DNA of 53,100 nt from contig CAZBQD010000012.1 in assembly GCA_964493995.1 (NCBI GenBank), positions 1 through 53,100 on the forward strand, given 5' to 3'. Of the stretch, positions 16,901 to 25,318 are shown one piece after another (positions within the stretch are counted from its first letter, which is position 1; every line of letters begins with the position of its first letter). Below the pieces are notes generated by a model, which did no database searches, had not been told where the DNA came from, and was given only the letters and a program-made list of their open reading frames with translations. A program made the position numbers and the translations under genes. Origin of the DNA: GCA-002282575 sp964493995 (GTDB lineage: Bacteria > Pseudomonadota > Gammaproteobacteria > Thiomicrospirales > Thiomicrospiraceae).

Positions 16901-18118
16901 ATGTCGCTCGCTTTTGAATGGTTGCTGGCCATCCGCTTTCTGAAAGAAGGACGCATGCAGTCTTGGCTCATTCTCGCGGGTGTCACCGGCGGTGTGGCCA
17001 TCATTATCTTTCTGACCCAACTCATCAATCAACTGCAAGGCACCATTATTGACCGTGTCCTGTCATCGCAAGCGCACATTGTCATGCGCCCTGCCGAAGA
17101 AGTGGTGTTAAGAGTCAATCAACCCGAAGAAATGACGGCCGCGCTCATTCAACAACGCGGTCAGCGCTTACGCAGTATCGATCAATGGGAAAGCTTTGCG
17201 CAACTGGCACGCGCCACGCCCGGCATTAAAGCGGTTTCGCCACTGGCCACCGGGCCTGTTTTCGCACGTAATAATTTAGCCAGCAAATCGGTGGTGCTGA
17301 TGGGCATTGTGCCAGAAGACTACCTGAATGTGGTTAATATGAACCGCTATTTGGTTAAGGGGCGTTTCGAGGTCAGTGGTGAACAAACAGTCATCGGTAC
17401 CGAATTAGCCAAGGATTTAGGGGTTGCTCTAGGTGATCGCATTCAAGTGGTTAACGAAAACGGCGTCATGCAAAACCTCACCATTGTTGGCCTGTTCGAT
17501 ATTAACAACAAAGACCTGAACAAACGCTGGGTGTTCACGCAATTACGATTGGCGCAAAGCCTACTCAACATTCCCGGTGGCGTTTCGTCGATTGATTTAA
17601 CCGTGCATGACTTATTTGGCGCCAAACTGCTTGCGCAGCGATTGAACAAACAAACGGGCTTACTGGTTGAATCTTGGATGGAAACCAACTCCGGATTACT
17701 CAACGCCCTGTCCAATCAAACCGTCACCAATAGTCTGATTCGCGTGTTTGTTGTCATTATTGTTGCCTTAGGCATTGCCAGCGTCTTGGTGGTTTCGGTG
17801 GTGCAAAAGCAAAAAGAAATTGGCATTTTACGCGCCATGGGGGCAACGCAACAGCAGGTATTGCGCATTTTCCTCTTTCAGGGCGCCATTTTTGGTAGCC
17901 TAGGTTCCTTGTTGGGCGTGCTATTAGCCTTTGCCTTATTAGCGTTGTTTGCCGCCATCTATAAATCTCCCGATGGTAGCATTATGTTCACCGCTCAGCT
18001 TGACCCGAATTTGGTCATCATGGCCAGCATTGTCGCCATGGTGGTGGGAATTCTGGCCGCGTTACTACCGGCTCGCAGAGCTGCCCGCATGGACCCCGTT
18101 CAAGCGATTCGGAGTTAA
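16901..18118 (+). CDS. ABC transporter permease, MacB/FtsX-like
   Basis: A 405-residue permease with the MacB/LolE topology: one membrane segment near residues 20–45, a large periplasmic domain (about 50–275), then three C-terminal segments (about 285–310, 330–360, 370–395). KEIGILRAMGATQQQVLRIFLFQG is the coupling-helix signature of FtsX-type permeases, and ALLPARRAARMDPVQAIR is the usual C-terminus. Such systems are mechanotransmitters rather than classical pumps. It starts 11 bp after the adaptor and ends 3 bp before the ATPase. Confidence 0.9.
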   Translation: MSLAFEWLLAIRFLKEGRMQSWLILAGVTGGVAIIIFLTQLINQLQGTIIDRVLSSQAHIVMRPAEEVVLRVNQPEEMTAALIQQRGQRLRSIDQWESFAQLARATPGIKAVSPLATGPVFARNNLASKSVVLMGIVPEDYLNVVNMNRYLVKGRFEVSGEQTVIGTELAKDLGVALGDRIQVVNENGVMQNLTIVGLFDINNKDLNKRWVFTQLRLAQSLLNIPGGVSSIDLTVHDLFGAKLLAQRLNKQTGLLVESWMETNSGLLNALSNQTVTNSLIRVFVVIIVALGIASVLVVSVVQKQKEIGILRAMGATQQQVLRIFLFQGAIFGSLGSLLGVLLAFALLALFAAIYKSPDGSIMFTAQLDPNLVIMASIVAMVVGILAALLPARRAARMDPVQAIRS

Positions 18119-18121
18119 TCC

Positions 18122-18799
18122 ATGAATCCCATTTTACAGCTCAAACAGATTCGCAAGTCCTACAATATCGGCACCAGCATTGAAACCGAGATTTTGCATG
18201 GTATTGATTTGCAGTTAGCTCCAGGGAGTTTCAGCGCCCTCACCGGCCCTTCTGGTTCGGGCAAATCAACACTGCTCAATATTATTGGCTTGCTGGAAGC
18301 ACCGACCTCGGGCGAACTGGTCATTGCAGAGCAAAGCACTGATCACATCAGCGATGATCGACTGACGCAACTACGTGGTCGAAATATCGGCTTCGTTTTT
18401 CAGTTTCATCATTTACTACCCGCCTTTAATGCGCTGGAAAACGTCATGATGCCCTCAATTATTCATCACCTGATGACGCGCAGCCAAGCCGAGCAACGTG
18501 CTCAAGAACTACTTAATGCGGTGGGACTGGCCCATGCGGTCGATAAAAAACCCAGTGAATTATCGGGTGGCATGCAGCAACGCGTCGCCATTGCGCGCGC
18601 CCTGATGCTCAACCCGCCCTTGGTATTGGCCGACGAGCCGACAGGCAATTTAGATACCCACTCAGCCGATGAGATTTTCAAACTACTGGAACGCATTAAC
18701 CGAGAAGAAGGCATTTCATTTTTAATCGTTACCCACGATATGCAACTGGCACAACGTTGCCCGCAACGCTTTCACTTGGTCGACGGTCAGCTCTCTTGA
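18122..18799 (+). CDS. ABC transporter ATP-binding protein, MacB/LolD-like
   Basis: A 225-residue ATPase with Walker A GPSGSGKST (residues 42–50), signature ELSGGMQQRVAIARAL, Walker B LVLADEPTGNLD and the switch His in IVTHD. The sequence type is that of the LolD/MacB/FtsE group that drives FtsX-like permeases. The start has GGAG seven bases upstream. No terminator is obvious in the 206-bp gap before cheA. Confidence 0.93.
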   Translation: MNPILQLKQIRKSYNIGTSIETEILHGIDLQLAPGSFSALTGPSGSGKSTLLNIIGLLEAPTSGELVIAEQSTDHISDDRLTQLRGRNIGFVFQFHHLLPAFNALENVMMPSIIHHLMTRSQAEQRAQELLNAVGLAHAVDKKPSELSGGMQQRVAIARALMLNPPLVLADEPTGNLDTHSADEIFKLLERINREEGISFLIVTHDMQLAQRCPQRFHLVDGQLS

Positions 18800-18889
18800 C
18801 CAAAGCGACTATTTAGCTATGGCTGGACAAAATCATAAAAAGGTCACGGTTACTGATTCGACGGTGCGTATAATTTAACGGTTTAGCAC

Positions 18890-18917
18890 TGGTTTTAAGC
18901 CTAGAATTCGTTATAAT
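18890..18917 (+). promoter_or_regulatory. Possible promoter of the cheA operon
   Basis: A consensus -10 TATAAT (18912–18917) has TGGTTT 16 bases upstream, leaving an 88-base leader before cheA. A second TATAAT at 18869–18874 is an alternative. Both -35 boxes are poor. The rest of the 18800–19005 gap shows nothing else I can name. Confidence 0.4.
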
Positions 18918-19005
18918 GAACCGAGATGAATCTGTTAATAATGCCATAACGATAGATTGTCTCAATAATAACATCAGAGCGCATATTGCCGTTGGAGATG
19001 CTTGA

Positions 19006-21051
19006 ATGGATGAATTAATGCAGGTGTTTCGCCAAACCTATCTCGAAGAAAGTTTCGAAGGCTTGGCAGCCATGGAATCCAACTTACTAACCCTACCTGA
19101 AGGCACACCCGACACTGAAGTGGTCAACACCATCTTCCGTGCCGCCCACTCCATGAAAGGTGGCGCAGGAACCTTTGGCTTCTCCGAGCTCATTCACCTG
19201 ACTCATATCTTAGAAACCCTTCTCGATGAGATGCGTTCGGGCAAACGTCATGTCACCTCTGAAAACCGCGAAGCCTTATTGCAGTCGGTTGATGTGTTGC
19301 GCATTATGTTGGATGCTTACCAAGAAAATCAGCCCATCGATATGCTGCCAGTCAAAGCCATGGAGCAACGGTTAGAGGCAATCCTGAATCAGGGTTCAGC
19401 TCAAGTAGCCGATGCTCAACCTGCTGCATCTAACGCCAATGCCAGTGAGCCTGAGCTTGCCGGTTATCAAATTCATCTCTCTCCTAGTGATGACTATTTT
19501 GCTTCTGGCATTGATCTGCTCAAATTACTTCACGAATTAAGTCGCATCGAAGGCGCTCAACGCACTCACATTAAGACGCAACTGAATGAAGGCAACCCAC
19601 TGCAAGTGGAGCATTGCCTCATTTCATTCAACGTTGTCATCGATGGCGAAGTGGTACTCGAAGATATTAACGAAGTGTTTGAATGGCTGGATGAAGACAG
19701 CTGTCACATCAGCATCAGCCCTATCTTCAGTAGCGTGTCGCCCGCGTCCGAAATCACTAGCACCACACACATCGAACCCGAGCCGGTTGTCAACACCAAT
19801 GTTAAACCCGATGTCAGCCAAAGCGCTGCACCGGTCGCCGCCGCTAACACGGCACGCGTTGCCGCACCCGCAGCAGAAAAACAAGAGAGTTCGATTCGCG
19901 TTTCCATCAGCAAAATCGACCAAATGGTCGATATGGTGGGTGAGTTGGTCATTGCTCAATCGATGCTGTCGCGCTTTGGTCTGCTGGCCGATCAATTAAA
20001 TGCACCTTGGGCCGACGAGTTGAAAGAAGGCTTAGTCGATATTGAGCGCCACACCCGTGCCATGCAAGAATCGGTGATGTCGATTCGTATGATGCCGATT
20101 AGCTTCGCCTTCAATCGTATGCCTCGCATCGTCCACGATGTCAGCGCCAAATTACAAAAAGATATTGAATTGGTGATGGAAGGTGAAAACACCGAAGTGG
20201 ATAAAACGGTTCTGGAAAAACTAACCGATCCGCTCGTGCACATCATCCGTAATTCAGTCGATCACGGCATTGAAAAGCCGGATGTGCGTGAAGCGAAAGG
20301 CAAACCTCGTAAAGGCACCGTCCGCTTATCGGCCTTCCATGCAGGCGGCAACATTGTCATTCAAATTAAAGACGATGGCGCCGGTATTCGACTGGACAAA
20401 GTACGTCAAAAAGCCATTGATGCTGGCATTTTGACCGAAAACCAAATCATCACCGAAAAAGAAAATATTGACCTGATTTTCCATGCCGGCTTCTCAACAG
20501 CCGATGAAGTCACCGATATTTCCGGTCGTGGCGTCGGTATGGACGTTGTGCGTCGTAACATCCGTGAGCTGGGTGGTACCATCGAAGTACAAACCGAACA
20601 GAATAACGGTTCTATTTTCACCATTCGATTGCCGCTGACGCTTGCCATTCTCGATGGTCAATTAGCCAAAATTGGCGATGAAACCTACATTTTCCCCTTG
20701 GCTTCCATTGTCGAATCGGTATTACCAGCAGAAGACAACATTAAGAGCGTCAAAGGCACTTATTTGTACCGATTGCGCGATGTTTATATTCCGATTGTGC
20801 GCCTAAATACCTTCTTTAATCGCCCTGTGGGTGAAAATGAGCTAACCAAAGGCTTACTCGTGGTGGTTGAAAATGGCGACAAGCGTTTCGGTGTGTTCGT
20901 CGATAGTTTAGAAAGCCAACAACAAGTGGTCATTAAATCGCTCGACACCAACTATCGCAAGGTCAATGGCATCTCGGGTGCCACCATTATGGGTGACGGT
21001 CGTGTTGCCATGATTCTTGATTTAACCGAACTGTCGCACGAAGTGGAATAA
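19006..21051 (+). CDS. cheA: Chemotaxis-type sensor histidine kinase CheA
   Basis: A 681-residue protein. The Hpt domain has the phospho-acceptor H48 in FRAAHSMKGGAG. A linker and a poorly conserved middle region (about 145–295) contain no recognisable P2 CheY-binding domain. The dimerisation domain begins near ISKIDQMVDMVGELVIAQSM. The kinase domain has the N box HIIRNSVDHGIE, G1 DDGAGIR and G2 GRGVGMDVVRR. A C-terminal CheW-like domain follows. It should autophosphorylate and pass phosphate to the CheY encoded three genes later. No chemoreceptor, CheR or CheB gene is in the operon. The ATG at 19006 has GGAG eight bases upstream. Confidence 0.93.
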   Translation: MDELMQVFRQTYLEESFEGLAAMESNLLTLPEGTPDTEVVNTIFRAAHSMKGGAGTFGFSELIHLTHILETLLDEMRSGKRHVTSENREALLQSVDVLRIMLDAYQENQPIDMLPVKAMEQRLEAILNQGSAQVADAQPAASNANASEPELAGYQIHLSPSDDYFASGIDLLKLLHELSRIEGAQRTHIKTQLNEGNPLQVEHCLISFNVVIDGEVVLEDINEVFEWLDEDSCHISISPIFSSVSPASEITSTTHIEPEPVVNTNVKPDVSQSAAPVAAANTARVAAPAAEKQESSIRVSISKIDQMVDMVGELVIAQSMLSRFGLLADQLNAPWADELKEGLVDIERHTRAMQESVMSIRMMPISFAFNRMPRIVHDVSAKLQKDIELVMEGENTEVDKTVLEKLTDPLVHIIRNSVDHGIEKPDVREAKGKPRKGTVRLSAFHAGGNIVIQIKDDGAGIRLDKVRQKAIDAGILTENQIITEKENIDLIFHAGFSTADEVTDISGRGVGMDVVRRNIRELGGTIEVQTEQNNGSIFTIRLPLTLAILDGQLAKIGDETYIFPLASIVESVLPAEDNIKSVKGTYLYRLRDVYIPIVRLNTFFNRPVGENELTKGLLVVVENGDKRFGVFVDSLESQQQVVIKSLDTNYRKVNGISGATIMGDGRVAMILDLTELSHEVE

Positions 21052-21061
21052 GGGTATTGTC

Positions 21062-21496
21062 ATGGAAAACAAAAAACAGCTACTGACCTTTATTTTAAAT
21101 AATGAAGTTTACGGTGTGGATATTCTGCGTATTCAAGAAATTAAAGACGTGGAAAAGTGCACCCCTATCCCCAACACACCGAGTTGGACTTTGGGTGTCA
21201 TCAACCTACGCGGTGCGGTGGTGCCGGTGTTCGATTTACGTAAAATGTTCTTCGACTATGATTCCGAAAAAGGGGTCATTATTGTGCTGCGCGTTGATAA
21301 CAATGGCAAAAACAAGGTCGTGGGCATTGTCGTTGACTCGGTTTCTAACACCGAATTTGCCGACCTAAACGAGTTACAGCCAGCGCCGAAAAAAGACGGT
21401 GAAGCCAAGAACGTGTTTGTCGAAGGGCTGGTTTCGATTGACGGCCGTATGGTAATTTTGACAGATATTGATAAAATAGACTTCTTTAGGGAGTAA
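21062..21496 (+). CDS. cheW: Chemotaxis coupling protein CheW
   Basis: A 144-residue single CheW domain (QLLTFILNNEVYGVDILRIQEIK; TPSWTLGVINLRGAVVPVFDLRKMF), of normal length. It would couple CheA to a receptor that must be encoded elsewhere. It starts 10 bp after cheA and is followed after 7 bp by the STAS-like gene. Confidence 0.93.
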   Translation: MENKKQLLTFILNNEVYGVDILRIQEIKDVEKCTPIPNTPSWTLGVINLRGAVVPVFDLRKMFFDYDSEKGVIIVLRVDNNGKNKVVGIVVDSVSNTEFADLNELQPAPKKDGEAKNVFVEGLVSIDGRMVILTDIDKIDFFRE

Positions 21497-21503
21497 TTCA
21501 GCC

Positions 21504-21725
21504 ATGGAAGAACTAACATACAAAAGCATCATGACTGACCAAACTGCCTTCAACAACTGGCTCAGCTCAGACAACCTTAGCGAATTGGTGCGTGCCGTAG
21601 AAAAAATCGACACAGCCGGCGCTCAAATCATCATGGGTTTGCTTGAACAACACAAAATCGGATTTGCAGACCTATCTGATGCCCTGCAAAAAGAATTATC
21701 ATTTTTAGGAGTAAGTAATGGCTAA
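21504..21725 (+). CDS. Small STAS-like protein between cheW and cheY
   Basis: A 73-residue protein, shorter than a full STAS domain (about 100). Its middle, SELVRAVEKIDTAGAQIIMGLLEQHKI, resembles the helix after the phosphorylatable position in STAS/anti-sigma-antagonist domains, with the 'DTAGAQ' stretch as the best match. The usual Ser in the D-S/T-x-G loop is replaced by a Thr in DTAG. The place between cheW and cheY, and the 8-bp overlap with cheY, show that it belongs to the pathway. A role as a phospho-switch or protein-binding adaptor is inference. Confidence 0.65.
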   Translation: MEELTYKSIMTDQTAFNNWLSSDNLSELVRAVEKIDTAGAQIIMGLLEQHKIGFADLSDALQKELSFLGVSNG

Positions 21726-22080
21726 AAAAATCTTAGCGGTTGACGATTCAAAATCGATGCGCCAAATGGTCGCAATGACCTTAAAAAGCGCTGGATTTGA
21801 TGTGGTTGAAGCTGAAGACGGCGTAGATGCCCTAAATAAAGCCAATGCAGCTCAATTCGACTTGGTTCTCACTGATATTAACATGCCTAATATGAACGGC
21901 ATTGAGCTAACCACCAAGCTACGTGCCTTAGGTAACTATCGTATGACTCCCATCATTTGCTTAACAACCGAGTCTTCCGACGATATGAAAGGCAAAGGCA
22001 AGGCAGCGGGTGCGACGGGTTGGATCGTTAAACCTTTTAGTCCCGAAAAACTACTGGCAACCATCAATCGCGTCATTTAA
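21718..22080 (+). CDS. Single-domain response regulator, CheY-like
   Basis: A 120-residue receiver domain with all key residues: D9/D10 (AVDDSKSMRQ), phospho-acceptor D53 (LVLTDINMPNMNG), the switch Thr in CLTTES and K105 (VKPFS). It has no output domain, so it acts by binding a partner such as a flagellar or pilus motor. The start overlaps the STAS-like gene and has TTAGGAG upstream. A strong terminator follows directly. Confidence 0.92.
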   Translation: MAKKILAVDDSKSMRQMVAMTLKSAGFDVVEAEDGVDALNKANAAQFDLVLTDINMPNMNGIELTTKLRALGNYRMTPIICLTTESSDDMKGKGKAAGATGWIVKPFSPEKLLATINRVI

Positions 22081-22081
22081 T

Positions 22082-22109
22082 AAAAAAGCTGACGAAAGTC
22101 AGCTTTTTT
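22082..22109. terminator. Bidirectional terminator between cheY and the convergent small gene
   Basis: A 12-bp perfect stem AAAAAAGCTGAC / GTCAGCTTTTTT closes on a GAAA tetraloop. A/T tracts flank both sides, so it can end cheY transcripts (plus) and those of the gene at 22160–22480 (minus). It starts one base after the cheY stop. Confidence 0.92.
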
Positions 22110-22159
22110 CTTGCATAGATGATCGTGTAATTGGTCGCATCTTCATCACAAGCAACCTA

Positions 22160-22480
22160 TTAGGCCGCACCATCCATCATGCTGATGAGCATATGATTAT
22201 TCGCTTGAGCGTCTAATAAGGCCACCGCTGACCAAAACCAACCACCGGTGCGTAAAAAACGACGCGCCACATAAAAACGTTTGTCGGCACGAATAATAGC
22301 CACGCCCCCTGCATATTCTCGAATCATCTCCGCATCGGCTGCTTCAAAAAAACAACAGCGCTGATTCAAAGACCAATGCAAATAAGGGTCAAATGGGGCT
22401 AACGCACCGCCCACCTCTGCCAATGCCGCATCTAACTGCTGTAACAAAGCCACATCATCACATTCTTTTTGAATTTGCAT
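22160..22480 (-). CDS. Conserved-looking hypothetical protein (106 aa)
   Basis: A soluble 106-residue protein with no signal peptide or membrane span. The N-terminal half is acidic and helical (CDDVALLQQLDAALAEVGGALAPFDPYLHW). The C-terminal half is mixed (RADKRFYVARRFLRTGGWFWSAVALLDA). I do not recognise the family. It converges on cheY across a shared terminator and lies downstream of the glycine-zipper lipoprotein gene on the same strand (53 bp apart), so co-transcription is possible. Confidence 0.65.
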   Translation of the reverse strand: MQIQKECDDVALLQQLDAALAEVGGALAPFDPYLHWSLNQRCCFFEAADAEMIREYAGGVAIIRADKRFYVARRFLRTGGWFWSAVALLDAQANNHMLISMMDGAA

Positions 22481-22532
22481 AACTCTCTCTTATTTCTTGC
22501 TCAACATCAGTTACATCTTAAGCAACCAGGAA

Positions 22533-23009
22533 TCAGTAAGGCGCAACACGGTATTTACCAGACTGAATCAACACCCTCACCGGTTGACCTGCCGTGAACA
22601 CCTCATCACTGGATTGCACAATCGACATAATCTGGCCACTGTCATCCATTTGCACCGTTAGCTCCACCGCATCTTCTTTATTGGTGGCTTTTTGCGCGGC
22701 CGAACCGGCAATAGCACCCACCGTTGCTCCGATGAGTCCACCCAATACCGCTTCCGTACCGCGTCCTGAACCCATTTGAGAACCGGCTACTCCCCCGATT
22801 GCGCCACCGGCAACAGCACCCGTACTGGTATTCGATGATGTTTCGATTTTAACAGGACGCACCGAGAGCAGTTTAGCCATGCGCACTTCTTGCGGCTTAA
22901 GCGCTTCACTCGATTTGTAAATACTACCCGATGGCGCGGAAGGCGAACATCCCGCTAACAGCCATACCGATGCGATCATCGCTACCGCCAGCCCTTGCTT
23001 TATAATCAC
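22533..23009 (-). CDS. Glycine-zipper 2TM outer-membrane lipoprotein, SlyB-like
   Basis: A 158-residue protein. The lipoprotein signal peptide ends in LLAGC (about Cys21). The Gly/Ala-rich double zipper GAVAGGAIGGVAGSQMG…AVLGGLIGATVGAIAGS (about 63–100) is the glycine-zipper 2TM domain of SlyB/Pcp-type envelope lipoproteins. A small C-terminal beta domain ends GKYRVAPY. The start is GTG at 23009, preceded by AGGGGG. SlyB proteins stabilise outer-membrane protein assemblies under stress; that role is by family only. Confidence 0.82.
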   Translation of the reverse strand: MIIKQGLAVAMIASVWLLAGCSPSAPSGSIYKSSEALKPQEVRMAKLLSVRPVKIETSSNTSTGAVAGGAIGGVAGSQMGSGRGTEAVLGGLIGATVGAIAGSAAQKATNKEDAVELTVQMDDSGQIMSIVQSSDEVFTAGQPVRVLIQSGKYRVAPY

Positions 23010-23155
23010 ACGACCCCCTGTTAAACCACTGAAAAATGAAATGTTTGCTTGAGATAAGTATGCCAGCGACGGCCAAGCATCACAAGCCCGACGTTCACAG
23101 AAAGCGAAGCAGCCCCAATTAAATTCGCTGTTTCTGGCTCTTTATATCAATTAGA

Positions 23156-23184
23156 GTGCAAAATAACCTAAGTTTGTCTATAAT
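23156..23184 (+). promoter_or_regulatory. Possible promoter of infA
   Basis: A consensus -10 TATAAT (23179–23184) lies 33 bases before the infA start. A weak -35 (GTGCAA, 23156–23161) has 17-base spacing. The rest of the 23010–23217 gap holds nothing recognisable. Confidence 0.4.
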
Positions 23185-23217
23185 ATCATATTTACTATAT
23201 TAATCGGCTTTGGGCAA

Positions 23218-23436
23218 ATGAGCAAAGAAGACGTCATCGAATTTGAAGGCACGGTCAGCGAAGTACTGCCAAACACCATGTTTCGAGTCACCTTAGAAAA
23301 TGGTCACTCGGTGTTGGCGCATATTTCAGGCAAAATGCGCAAAAATTACATCCGCATTTTAGCGGGCGATAAAGTTAAGGTTGAATTAACGCCTTACGAT
23401 CTTACTAAAGGACGCATCACCTTCCGTGTGAAATAA
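23218..23436 (+). CDS. infA: Translation initiation factor IF-1
   Basis: A 72-residue S1/OB-fold protein of exact family length (MSKEDVIEFEGTVSEVLPNTMF, ending TKGRITFRVK). IF-1 binds the 30S A site during initiation. It stands alone, with a promoter upstream and a terminator downstream. Confidence 0.97.
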   Translation: MSKEDVIEFEGTVSEVLPNTMFRVTLENGHSVLAHISGKMRKNYIRILAGDKVKVELTPYDLTKGRITFRVK

Positions 23437-23469
23437 CACGCAGGTCGCTTACCATTAGGCACACTCACA

Positions 23470-23500
23470 CATCCCCGTCTCTGCACGGGGATGTTGCTTT
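23470..23500 (+). terminator. Rho-independent terminator of infA
   Basis: A 9-bp stem CATCCCCGT / ACGGGGATG (23470–23478 with 23485–23493) with a 6-base loop, followed by TTGCTTT, 33 bp after the infA stop. Confidence 0.8.
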
Positions 23501-23591
23501 ATGGCTTCCCAACGCCTAAGAGCAGCCCCTTGAACTAAGAGAACAAAGCTAATGCCGTTTCTGCTCTCGGTAACATAAAAGAAGCATGCGA

Positions 23592-23614
23592 CAAAAAAAC
23601 CGCCTTGCGGCGGT
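23592..23614 (-). terminator. Rho-independent terminator of the DUF2892 gene
   Basis: On the minus strand, ACCGCC-GCAA-GGCGGT is followed directly by a run of seven T. It lies 39 bp after the stop of the DUF2892 gene. Confidence 0.85.
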
Positions 23615-23652
23615 CTTTTCAAACTCTAACTCTGGGTTAGGCTGGGAAGAAA

Positions 23653-23901
23653 TTAGTGTGAACCACAACCACCCGCACCACAACCTGAATCAGCACTGTC
23701 TTTGAAACCCATTTTACGCAGAATTTTATCCAGCGGGCAAAAACCTGTGATGGCAAATTGGAACAGGTTAAAACCGACAAACGCCGTCAACCACAACCAA
23801 CTCATTTCCGTGATATCGACAGAACCCGACATATGAGCCAACAGAATACTGATCATGATCATCAGACCAGCAAATAAATTAATCACACGAGAAATGGTCA
23901 T
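23653..23901 (-). CDS. DUF2892 family small membrane protein
   Basis: An 82-residue protein with two hydrophobic segments (about 5–25 and 35–53) and the family motif GFCPLDKILRKMG. It ends in a Cys/Gly-rich tail (SGCGAGGCGSH) that could bind metal. DUF2892 proteins (YgaP membrane part and relatives) often accompany rhodanese or sulfur-handling genes. The second ATG (23901) is chosen because AAGGA lies ten bases upstream; the first (23919) has no ribosome site. TATAAT on the minus strand at 23934–23939 is a plausible -10. Confidence 0.8.
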   Translation of the reverse strand: MTISRVINLFAGLMIMISILLAHMSGSVDITEMSWLWLTAFVGFNLFQFAITGFCPLDKILRKMGFKDSADSGCGAGGCGSH

Positions 23902-24118
23902 AATATTGATATCCTTCATTAAAAATTTTCAACATTATACAAGATACGCACCACAAAGGGAAACGGAGCATTTATTACGTACAAAAAGTCTGCAAACGCC
24001 TTGCAAGCGGGCTTCAGCTAGGCTAAAGTGATTGTACACGTAAACTTGGGAAGGCTTAAAATCGAGCAAAGCGAGGTTTTTCAAGCGCCCCTCGAACCAT
24101 AATCATAAAGAGGTATGC

Positions 24119-25318
24119 ATGTTGACCGACGTAACCTTACTAAGACAACCGATTCTCGATGCACAGATGGCGATCATTGGCTATGAGCTAATCATGCAAC
24201 CCATCACCACGAGTGGTGCAGTTGCCATGGAATCTTTCCAGCAATTACACCAAACACACGACTTAACTCAATTGGCTGGCGGTACATTAATCTTTTTGCG
24301 TGCTAATCAGTTACAGCTTTCTGAACAACTATTAAGTTTTATTCCCCATCCTGAACACCTGATTATTGAAATTGAAGCATCGGTAGCGCAGCAGCCAGAA
24401 ACGTTGAAACTATTGAAAACTTTGCGTCAGGGTGGCATTCGTTTGTGCTTGAGCGACTATCAAGCCAACAATGCCGAGCATGATCGCGTTGCCAGTGCTT
24501 GTCAGTATGTTAAGATCAAATCGGATAATTGTGCGGGTCAAAACTATCGCGACGTTATTGAAAAACTGCACAAGGCTTCGCTCAAAGTCATTGCCCAAGA
24601 TGTGTTAGACGAAAGTTGCTTACAAGACTTGACTGCCAACGGCTTTGATTATTTTCAAGGATTCTTCTTCACCAATCCGATTGTATTGCATGGCAAAAAG
24701 CTCAGCGCCAGCAAGTTAAACCTACTTCAGCTTTTGTCTAAAGTGAACAATAACGATACCGAGTTAGAAGTTTTGGCTGAGATTATCAGTCATGATGTGG
24801 CATTGAGCCACAAACTTTTAACCGCCATCAATCAGCCACAACACAACCTGCCCATCAAAGTCACGTCTATTAGCGATGCCATTCGTTACATGGGATTGAA
24901 ACGACTTAAGTTATGGATTAGCATGATTTTGATGTCGGAAGTAGATGAAAAACCACAGGCCTTGATGGAAACGTCCTTGGTACGCGCTAAGCTGTGCGAA
25001 CAGCTTGCCGAACACTGCGGACATAAAGGCGAAAAAGACAGTTACTTTTTGGTCGGCTTATTTTCTACACTCGGTGCTTATTTCGACCTACCGCAAGATG
25101 AAGTGCTGGATGAATTGCCTATTGCCGATCATCTCAAAACCGCCATGCTCGATTATCAAGGTTCAGTTGGACAAGCCTTATGGATTGCCAAACAATTTGA
25201 AAACCCTTATGCCGATTTGATGTCTTTAACTTATGAAGGCTCGGCCATTATGGACATCTCTAATCACTACCTGACCGCCACACGCTGGGGAAGCCAGGTG
25301 ATGCGAGACACGCAATGA
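24119..25318 (+). CDS. EAL-like/HDOD signalling protein (YuxH type), enzymatically degenerate
   Basis: A 399-residue protein. Residues 1–190 form an EAL-type barrel (LLRQPILDAQMAIIGYELIMQ … YVKIKSDN … KVIAQDVLDESCLQDLTANGFDYFQGFFF), and residues 200–390 an HDOD domain (HDVALSHKLLTAINQP…ISDAIRYMGLKRLKLWISM). The Glu-Ala-Leu and metal-binding residues are not kept (YELIMQ aligns with the usual YELLLR, and the KxD pair is changed), so c-di-GMP hydrolysis is unlikely. Such proteins are usually c-di-GMP or protein-interaction sensors in motility control. The stop overlaps the next start (ATGA). The start has AGAGG upstream. Confidence 0.85.
   Translation: MLTDVTLLRQPILDAQMAIIGYELIMQPITTSGAVAMESFQQLHQTHDLTQLAGGTLIFLRANQLQLSEQLLSFIPHPEHLIIEIEASVAQQPETLKLLKTLRQGGIRLCLSDYQANNAEHDRVASACQYVKIKSDNCAGQNYRDVIEKLHKASLKVIAQDVLDESCLQDLTANGFDYFQGFFFTNPIVLHGKKLSASKLNLLQLLSKVNNNDTELEVLAEIISHDVALSHKLLTAINQPQHNLPIKVTSISDAIRYMGLKRLKLWISMILMSEVDEKPQALMETSLVRAKLCEQLAEHCGHKGEKDSYFLVGLFSTLGAYFDLPQDEVLDELPIADHLKTAMLDYQGSVGQALWIAKQFENPYADLMSLTYEGSAIMDISNHYLTATRWGSQVMRDTQ

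Noticed and set aside
18869..18874. First TATAAT upstream of cheA as a separate promoter
   Set aside because: It has no recognisable -35 and the second TATAAT is better placed.
19586..19999. A 137-residue frame inside cheA
   Set aside because: It is a shifted frame of the poorly conserved middle of CheA and lacks a start signal.
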